Part shown: positions 59,414 through 64,000 of the stretch, piece after piece
How the letters are laid out: each line of letters starts with the position of its first letter
Position numbering within the stretch: the stretch's first letter is position 1
Assembly (NCBI GenBank): GCA_963784995.1
Contig: CAWATZ010000012.1
Span: 62,001 to 126,000 of the forward strand
DNA: 64,000 bases
Origin: CAWATZ01 sp963784995
GTDB taxonomy: Bacteria; Planctomycetota; Planctomycetia; Gemmatales; Gemmataceae
Direction of reading: 5' to 3'
Notes under the pieces: model-generated
Seen by the model: the letters and a program-made list of their open reading frames with translations, nothing else
The model's database searches: none
Told to the model about the DNA's origin: nothing
Translations under genes and position numbers: made by a program

Positions 59414-60247
59414 TCACACCGAGGCCGGCTGCGCCTGACTCACCGGCTGCAACAGGGCCAGTCCCTTTTCGTCGATCATCACCCGGCGGATCGCCTGCGC
59501 TTGCCCCGTGGCCGGGTCCACGTCCACGATGGCGCCGGCGAGGCGCGGATCTTCCGTCGCCACGTCGAAGGCGCTGGGAATGAACGTGATCGTGGTGAAC
59601 AGCACCCGGTCGATGCGCCGGCCCAGAATGCTGTCGTAGGGGCCTGTCATGCCGACGTCACTGATGAACGCCGTGCCTCCCGGCAGGACCTGCTCGTCGG
59701 CCGTGGGCACGTGCGTGTGCGTGCCCAGCACGGCGCTGACGCGCCCCTTGAGGTGATGGCCCAGCAGATACTTGTCGGCCGTGGCCTCGGCGTGGGCGTC
59801 CACCACGATGCAGCGCACGCCGCGCCCGGCGAGTTCAGCCAGCACCCGGTCGGCCGCCTGGAACGGACAGTCCACCGACCGCATGTACGTCCGCCCCAGC
59901 ACACAGAGGGCAGCCACCGGCGTGCCATCGCGTGCCGTCGCCAGAGCGTAGTTGCGGCCGGGAGCGCCCGGCGGAAAATTGGCCGGCTTGCAGACCTGCT
60001 CTTCCTTCTCCAGGGTCGGAATGATCTCCTGCTTCTTGTATATGTGATCCCCCAGCGTGATCAGGTCCACCCCCGCCTCGCGCAGCTTGCGGTAGAGGCT
60101 CGGAGTCAACCCGGAGCCGTTGGCCGCGTTCTCCGCGTTGGCAATCACCAGGTCGATCTTCTCGGCGGCGATCAAGGGCGGCAGCACCCGCTTGACCATC
60201 GCCATGCCTGGAGAGCCCACAATGTCACCGATAAACAGGAGCCGCAT
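59414..60247 (-). CDS. ymdB: YmdB-family metallophosphoesterase (TIGR00282-like)
   Basis: ATG 60247 has GGAGAGG four bases upstream. The 277-residue protein has the family motifs: MRLLFIGDIVGSPG (GD metal site), IANAENAANGSGLT, DLITLGDHIYKK, the Asp/His motif VVDAHAEATADKYLLG and the metal site GTHTHVPTADEQVL. Known relatives are phosphodiesterases that act on 2',3'- or 3',5'-cyclic nucleotides and influence RNA turnover and biofilm/motility choice in Bacillus. In Bacillus and many other bacteria the gene lies directly downstream of rny (ymdA), as it does here (203 bases, with a long inverted repeat in between). Confidence 0.92.
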   Translation of the reverse strand: MRLLFIGDIVGSPGMAMVKRVLPPLIAAEKIDLVIANAENAANGSGLTPSLYRKLREAGVDLITLGDHIYKKQEIIPTLEKEEQVCKPANFPPGAPGRNYALATARDGTPVAALCVLGRTYMRSVDCPFQAADRVLAELAGRGVRCIVVDAHAEATADKYLLGHHLKGRVSAVLGTHTHVPTADEQVLPGGTAFISDVGMTGPYDSILGRRIDRVLFTTITFIPSAFDVATEDPRLAGAIVDVDPATGQAQAIRRVMIDEKGLALLQPVSQAQPASV

Positions 60248-60302
60248 TGTCCTCTCCAGAATGCTCCCCTCTCCCTAATCTGGCAGAGGAAGGGACATTT
60301 CC

Positions 60303-60435
60303 TCGACCCCTGCCGGCTTGCCCGGCAGGTGAAGCAGGTCTCCGGCTAGAAGAAAAGGCGCAAGAAGCGTTTTTCTTTTCTCCCGCTTCTAGCTATCGAC
60401 CTGCTTCACCTGCCGGGCAAGCCGGCAGGGGTCGA
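60303..60435. repeat. 37-bp perfect inverted repeat with structured 59-base loop
   Basis: The arms 60303-60339 and 60399-60435 (TCGACCCCTGCCGGCTTGCC...) match perfectly. The ~59-base loop holds its own partly complementary A/T-rich segments (CTAGAAG near 60346 and CTTCTAG near 60386). It fills the rny-ymdB gap on the minus-strand transcript. It could be a terminator or attenuator between the two genes or an RNA-processing site. Confidence 0.7.
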
Positions 60436-60449
60436 AAACCATCCCTCTC

Positions 60450-62045
60450 TCAGTTCCAGCGGAGAGGGGAGTAAAGCGCGTCACCGCGAAATTCCACCGC
60501 CCGCGTTTCGCGCACCACGGTGACCTTGATCTCGCCGGGGTAATGAAGCTGCTGCTCGATGGCCCGGGCGATGTCGTGACAAACCTTGATGGCATCGCTG
60601 TCGCTGGTCTGGGTGGCGCTGGCGATGACGCGGACCTCCCGGCCGGCCTGGATGGCGTAGGCGTGCTCCACCCCCGGAAACCCGGACGCCACCGCCTCCA
60701 GCTCCTCCAGCCGCTTGACGTACTTCTCCAGCGTCTCGCGCCGGGCCCCGGGCCGGGCCGCGCTGATGGCATCTGCGGAGGCCACCAGCACCGTGTAGAC
60801 GTGGTCGATGGTCACGTCGTCGTGATGCCCGGCGATGGCGTGCAGCACCTCCTTGCTGGTCTCGCCGTGCCGGCGGGCCAGCTCGGCCCCGATCTGCGGA
60901 TGGCCGCCCTCCATCTCGTGGTCGGCCGCCTTGCCGATGTCGTGCAGCAGTCCGCAGCGCCGGGCCAGCTGGCCGTTGAGCCCCAGCTCCTCGGCCATCA
61001 TGCCGCACAGGTGGGCCACCTCCAGACTGTGCTGCAGCACGTTCTGACTGTAACTGGTGCGAAATTTCAACCGGCCCAGCAGCTGCACCAGCTTCTCGTG
61101 CAGCGGGTGGATGTTGGCGTCCTGCACCGCCACCCGGCCGACCTCCATGATGTGCTTCTCCATCTCCTTCTGCGTTTCGCCGACCACTTCCTCGATCCGC
61201 GAGGGATGAATCCGGCCATCCTGGATCAGCTTGGTCAGGGAGAGGCGGGCCACCTCCCGGCGAATGTTGTCAAAGGCGCTGACGATCACCACGCCGGGTG
61301 TGTCATCGACAATGACGTCCACGCCGGTGGCCTTCTCGAAGGTGCGGATGTTCCGCCCTTCCCGGCCGATGATCCGGCCTTTCATGTCGTCGCTGGGAAT
61401 GTCCACCGTGCTGACGGTGGACTCGGCCGTGTGCTCGGCGGCGTAGCGGTGGATGGCGGTGGCCAGGATACGGCGGGCCCGCTCCTCGCAGTTGGTCTTG
61501 AGCAGCTCATCGAAGCGGCTGAGGCGGGCGGCCAGGGTCTCGGCCAGCTCCTTCTCCAGCCGGCTCAGCAGCACCTCCTCGGCCTGGTCGCGCGTCATGG
61601 AGCTGATCTCGTGCAATTTCTGGGTCTGCTGCTTGATCAGGTTCTCCAGCTCCTGCTGCTTGCGTTCCATCTCGGCCCGGCGTTCGCTCAGCTTGCGATG
61701 ACTGTGATCCAGACTCCGTTCCTTCTTGAGCAACCCCTGGCTTTTTTCTTCCAGGCTGTCCTCGCGCTTGTCCAGGCGTTTTTCCTGGTCGCGCAACTCG
61801 GCCCGGACTTGCTCGGTTTCGCGGTCGAACTCCTCCCGCTTCTTGTACGTATCCTCCTTGGACTTGATCTCGGCTTCCTTCTTGATCTTTTCCGCTTCCT
61901 CCTGGGCCTGGCGAGTCAGGATCTCGGCCTGCTGACGGACGCTGCTGAGAGAAATCCGGTCGCGCCAGCGCAAGACGGCGTAGCCAAGGGCCAGACCAAG
62001 GAGGGCAGCGAGACAGCTGATGAGAACACACAGCTGCACAGGCAT
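60450..62045 (-). CDS. rny: Ribonuclease Y
   Basis: ATG 62045 has GGAGTG upstream. RNase Y is a membrane-anchored endoribonuclease that starts mRNA decay. The 531 residues match the usual length (about 520). In order: an N-terminal membrane helix (QLCVLISCLAALLGLALGYAV), a long coiled coil (about 40-200; QAEILTRQAQEEAEKIKKEAEIKSKEDTYKKREEF...), a KH domain with STVDIPSDDMKGRIIGREGRNIRTFEKATGVD (about 225-265), and the HD hydrolase domain with SLEVAHLCGMMAEELGL and LLHDIGKAADHEMEGGHPQ. The catalytic HD pair is intact. It has ymdB as its downstream neighbour. Confidence 0.97.
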   Translation of the reverse strand: MPVQLCVLISCLAALLGLALGYAVLRWRDRISLSSVRQQAEILTRQAQEEAEKIKKEAEIKSKEDTYKKREEFDRETEQVRAELRDQEKRLDKREDSLEEKSQGLLKKERSLDHSHRKLSERRAEMERKQQELENLIKQQTQKLHEISSMTRDQAEEVLLSRLEKELAETLAARLSRFDELLKTNCEERARRILATAIHRYAAEHTAESTVSTVDIPSDDMKGRIIGREGRNIRTFEKATGVDVIVDDTPGVVIVSAFDNIRREVARLSLTKLIQDGRIHPSRIEEVVGETQKEMEKHIMEVGRVAVQDANIHPLHEKLVQLLGRLKFRTSYSQNVLQHSLEVAHLCGMMAEELGLNGQLARRCGLLHDIGKAADHEMEGGHPQIGAELARRHGETSKEVLHAIAGHHDDVTIDHVYTVLVASADAISAARPGARRETLEKYVKRLEELEAVASGFPGVEHAYAIQAGREVRVIASATQTSDSDAIKVCHDIARAIEQQLHYPGEIKVTVVRETRAVEFRGDALYSPLRWN

Positions 62046-62726
62046 TGGTCCACTCCTTCAAGGGACCGCAGCTTCCGGAGAGCAGACCTGGGGCCGGCGC
62101 GGAACCGAACGCCCGGCCGGGAATGCCGGCACGAACGTGGGAGAGGCTTGCGCTGACGGGTAACCAGTACCGGACCGTCTCGTGGGCCGAGACGGTCCAT
62201 GAGCATCGTGCCTGCGCGGTCTCACCGGCTGCGCAAGCCAGGGCGGACCTGGACGCAGCATCAGCGTTGACCGGGGCTCAGGGCCCGGCTCGTGTGACCA
62301 CACGAGGCGGCGGCCAGAAGGAGGGTGGACATTCTCTCCGCGACCGGGGAGGGGGCTCACGCCGGCCGGGTAGCACAGCGCGAACCGGGACAGCCCGGCG
62401 AACCAGCCAGAACGAGCGCAGCGGCACTCGCACGGCTGGAAAAAGGAATGCCAGCCCACCCAGCAGCAGACTCACGCACAGCAACCAGACAAGGATCATG
62501 CTAGGCTCTTGGTTTTTTGTGTGTGGTTCATCGTCGCAAGGGTCGGTCCTGGATCCCGCAGCGTGCCCGGCCTGTTCAGCAGGACGCCTGGGAAGCTGCG
62601 GACCTCTTGTTTACAGTAGGGTCAATAACCCACTCCCGGCCCATCGGGGCCGGGAGGAGAGGTTTGTTAAAACAGAGAGTATTATGGGGGAGGCACCGCA
62701 GTCCCGTCAACTGAAAAGGCAAAAGA
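62046..62726. other. 681-bp region upstream of rny with several hairpins
   Basis: It contains perfect hairpins at 62172-62198 (11-bp arms GGACCGTCTCG), 62289-62306 (CTCGTGTG, two-base loop, CACACGAG), and 62633-62656 (10-bp arms CTCCCGGCCC with tetraloop ATCG). The last lies about 70 bases past the end of the membrane-protein gene at 62727 and probably terminates it. A small membrane-protein frame lies at 62278-62499. The rest shows nothing I can name. Confidence 0.5.
62278..62499 (-). CDS. Possible small membrane protein (73 aa)
   Basis: From ATG 62499 the frame gives MILVWLLCVSLLLGGLAFLF, a good transmembrane helix, then a very Arg/Pro-rich tail ending at TGA. No clear ribosome binding site precedes it. 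The tail's composition is like a frame-shadow, so only the first 40 residues look convincing. It lies between the membrane protein gene and rny, all on the minus strand. Confidence 0.3.
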   Translation of the reverse strand: MILVWLLCVSLLLGGLAFLFPAVRVPLRSFWLVRRAVPVRAVLPGRREPPPRSRRECPPSFWPPPRVVTRAGP

Positions 62727-63383
62727 TCAGGAACGCGACCCAAAATAGAAGCCGATCAGGGCCGCCAGCACCTGATCCAGCGGCAGCGTGCCGATCAGAT
62801 ATTCCGGGTTGACCCGGGGATTGATGAAGATGTGGATCATCAGCAGGGCGGCCAGGCAGATCATGGCCAGCAGGCCGATCCAGGCCTCCACGTCCTGGAA
62901 CCAGTACGGCAACGTTCCTCCCGACAGGACACGCACCAACCAGGTCAAGTAGTGCCCGACGAAGAAGCCGGTCAGCATCAGGGCCACGAGCACGATGAAG
63001 TCCTGGACGTTCTCAACCTTGGGGAACTCGTAGTCCGTCTTGTGCTGGTAGAGGTAGTAAGCCAGGCCGCCGTAGCCGACCAGGAGCAGGAAACGCACCG
63101 AGCCCCGCGGCAGACCCAGCGGCGATGGTGCGCCGGGTACGTGCCCGATGGTGCTGCCGTGCGCGCTGAAGTAGTGGGCCAGGATCAGGATCATCAGGAA
63201 CTGCAAGTAGACGAACGACAGGGGCAGCTTGTTCATTTCCGGGCGAGCATAATGCCCCACAGCGAGCAGCCAGAGCAAACCCAGCACCCCCAGAGCGAGC
63301 AAGGCGCGGACACTCCCGGCCGGCAGGCCCAGGGCGTGACGGGGAGGGGGCTGTGCAGAAACGGCGGGTTTTAACGTGGCCAT
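62727..63383 (-). CDS. Multi-pass membrane protein with duplicated GLPxGSVR motif
   Basis: ATG 63383, with AGGAGAG eight bases upstream, is preferred over the longer frame. The 218-residue protein has about six hydrophobic helices. The motif LGLPAGSVRALLALGVLGLLWLL (about residue 17) recurs as LGLPRGSVRFLLLVGYGGLAYYLY (about residue 80), each followed by a helix, which suggests an internal duplication. The C-terminal half has VALMLTGFFVGHYLTWLVRVLSG and WIGLLAMICLAALLMIHIFI and ends in IGFYFGSRS. I recognise no family. It lies downstream of the histidine kinase and is separated from it by a hairpin, so it may be transcribed on its own. Confidence 0.7.
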   Translation of the reverse strand: MATLKPAVSAQPPPRHALGLPAGSVRALLALGVLGLLWLLAVGHYARPEMNKLPLSFVYLQFLMILILAHYFSAHGSTIGHVPGAPSPLGLPRGSVRFLLLVGYGGLAYYLYQHKTDYEFPKVENVQDFIVLVALMLTGFFVGHYLTWLVRVLSGGTLPYWFQDVEAWIGLLAMICLAALLMIHIFINPRVNPEYLIGTLPLDQVLAALIGFYFGSRS

Positions 63384-63514
63384 GGAATGACTCTCCTTCG
63401 CTCGGCTTTCAAGGGGACCTGTCTTGTTATTCTGTGGGTCGGGGCCGGAATTGGCCAAGGAGAGAGGAATTTTGGGAAAAGGGCGATTCAACCTGGCGCA
63501 GCGGGGCGGGGGTG

Positions 63515-63554
63515 GGCCCGCCGGTAAAAGCCCTGGAGCCTTTACCGGCGGGCC
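63515..63554. terminator. Hairpin after the histidine kinase gene
   Basis: 14-bp perfect arms GGCCCGCCGGTAAA (63515-63528) and TTTACCGGCGGGCC (63541-63554) are separated by 12 bases. The stem lies 54 bases past the stop of the kinase gene in its own direction and before the membrane protein gene. Confidence 0.7.
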
Positions 63555-63607
63555 TCGAACGATAAATAGCAGCCGCCGCTCGCCTTGCCGATCCAAAACG
63601 GATCGCA

Positions 63608-64000
63608 TCACTCCTTCGTTTCCTGCACCTGGATGGGCAGCTTGACGATGAACGTCGAGCCCTTGCCGACCACGCTCTCGACCCGGATGCGGCCCTGGTG
63701 CTGCTCGATGATCTGCCGGCAGACGCTCAGGCCCAGGCCGGTGCCGCCGTGGCCGTGCTCGTCGGGTTCCTTGGTGGTGTAGAACGGCTCGAAGATCAAC
63801 CGCAGCCGGTCGGGCGGGATGCCAACGCCGGTGTCAGCCACCTTGATCTCGACCATCTGAGTGCGCAAGTTCTCGCGCACCTCGATGCGCAAATGGCCGC
63901 CGCGCGGCATGGCCTGACGCGCATTGATGATCAGGTTGAGCAGCACCTGCTCGATCTGGGCGGGGACGATGGTCGCCTGGGGCCGGCCGGGGAACTTCTT
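63608..64000 (-). CDS. Sensor histidine kinase, C-terminal part (continues past the window)
   Basis: The 130 visible residues are the HATPase catalytic domain of a two-component sensor kinase. The motifs are in order: N box (LLNLIINARQAMPRGG), G1 (VADTGVGIP), F box (IFEPFYTTK) and G2 (GTGLGLSV), followed by IIEQHQGRIRVESVVGKGSTFIVKLP and a short tail, QVQETKE. The sensor part and H box lie beyond position 64000. The response regulator is not visible. Confidence 0.9.
   Translation of the reverse strand, partial: KKFPGRPQATIVPAQIEQVLLNLIINARQAMPRGGHLRIEVRENLRTQMVEIKVADTGVGIPPDRLRLIFEPFYTTKEPDEHGHGGTGLGLSVCRQIIEQHQGRIRVESVVGKGSTFIVKLPIQVQETKE

Noticed and set aside
60247..60474. Plus-strand frame over the rny-ymdB inverted repeat
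   Set aside because: It is simply translated hairpin sequence with mirrored composition, between two well-supported minus-strand genes.

Overview
The window looks like a chromosome segment of a planctomycete, most likely a Gemmataceae relative. This is an inference from gene families: two DUF1559 pseudopilin-like proteins each paired with a small lipoprotein, a WD40 protein with the C-terminal helical domain common in Gemmata, very large exported proteins that carry an N-terminal LExLExRxxP motif instead of an ordinary signal peptide, a high-GC genome, and frequent GTG starts with GGAGG-type ribosome binding sites. No tRNA, rRNA, CRISPR array, integrase or transposase was recognised.

Layout. 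Bases 1-2077 hold the start of a secreted protein gene (minus strand), aat and an ADP-ribosylglycohydrolase gene. Bases 3122-41804 are dominated by surface-protein genes: a small frameshifted beta-rich protein (plus strand), then three giant minus-strand genes called A (4502-14913), B (15258-27424) and C (29802-41804), each encoding roughly 3,500-4,000 residues. They are a modular family. A and C share the N-terminal module, B and C share the C-terminal module (including about 1.6 kb that is almost identical in DNA), and all three carry cohesin-like and/or dockerin-like segments. A contains 23 tandem Ig-like repeats of 315 bp. B has three tandem ~3-kb beta-helix modules. C alternates five propeller-like modules with Ig-like domains. 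A DUF1559-lipoprotein gene pair lies on each side of C in opposite orientation. A decayed fragment of the ADP-ribosylglycohydrolase gene at about 42.2-42.5 kb, and a 19-bp exact direct repeat (2085 and 44120), bracket the whole giant-gene region, so this ~42 kb was probably inserted or duplicated between the ADP-ribosylglycohydrolase gene and the M28 peptidase gene.

Bases 44200-54607 are more ordinary: an M28/glutaminyl-cyclase-like peptidase, a small membrane protein, an alpha/beta-hydrolase, a protein ending like an acyl carrier protein, a ribbon-helix-helix-like protein, a xisH-xisI pair, a WD40 protein and an enolase-superfamily enzyme. Bases 54816-64000 hold an FHA/coiled-coil/pseudokinase protein, a TerB-like protein, the conserved rny-ymdB pair (RNase Y and its partner phosphodiesterase), a multi-pass membrane protein and the end of a histidine kinase.

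Two general features stand out. Gene ends are marked by unusually long perfect inverted repeats (15 to 44 bp stems). Several genes carry single-base frameshifts, in homopolymers or, in the repeat array of A, exactly where repeat variants differ. Many of these may be assembly errors, so the affected genes are annotated as full-length with the break noted.
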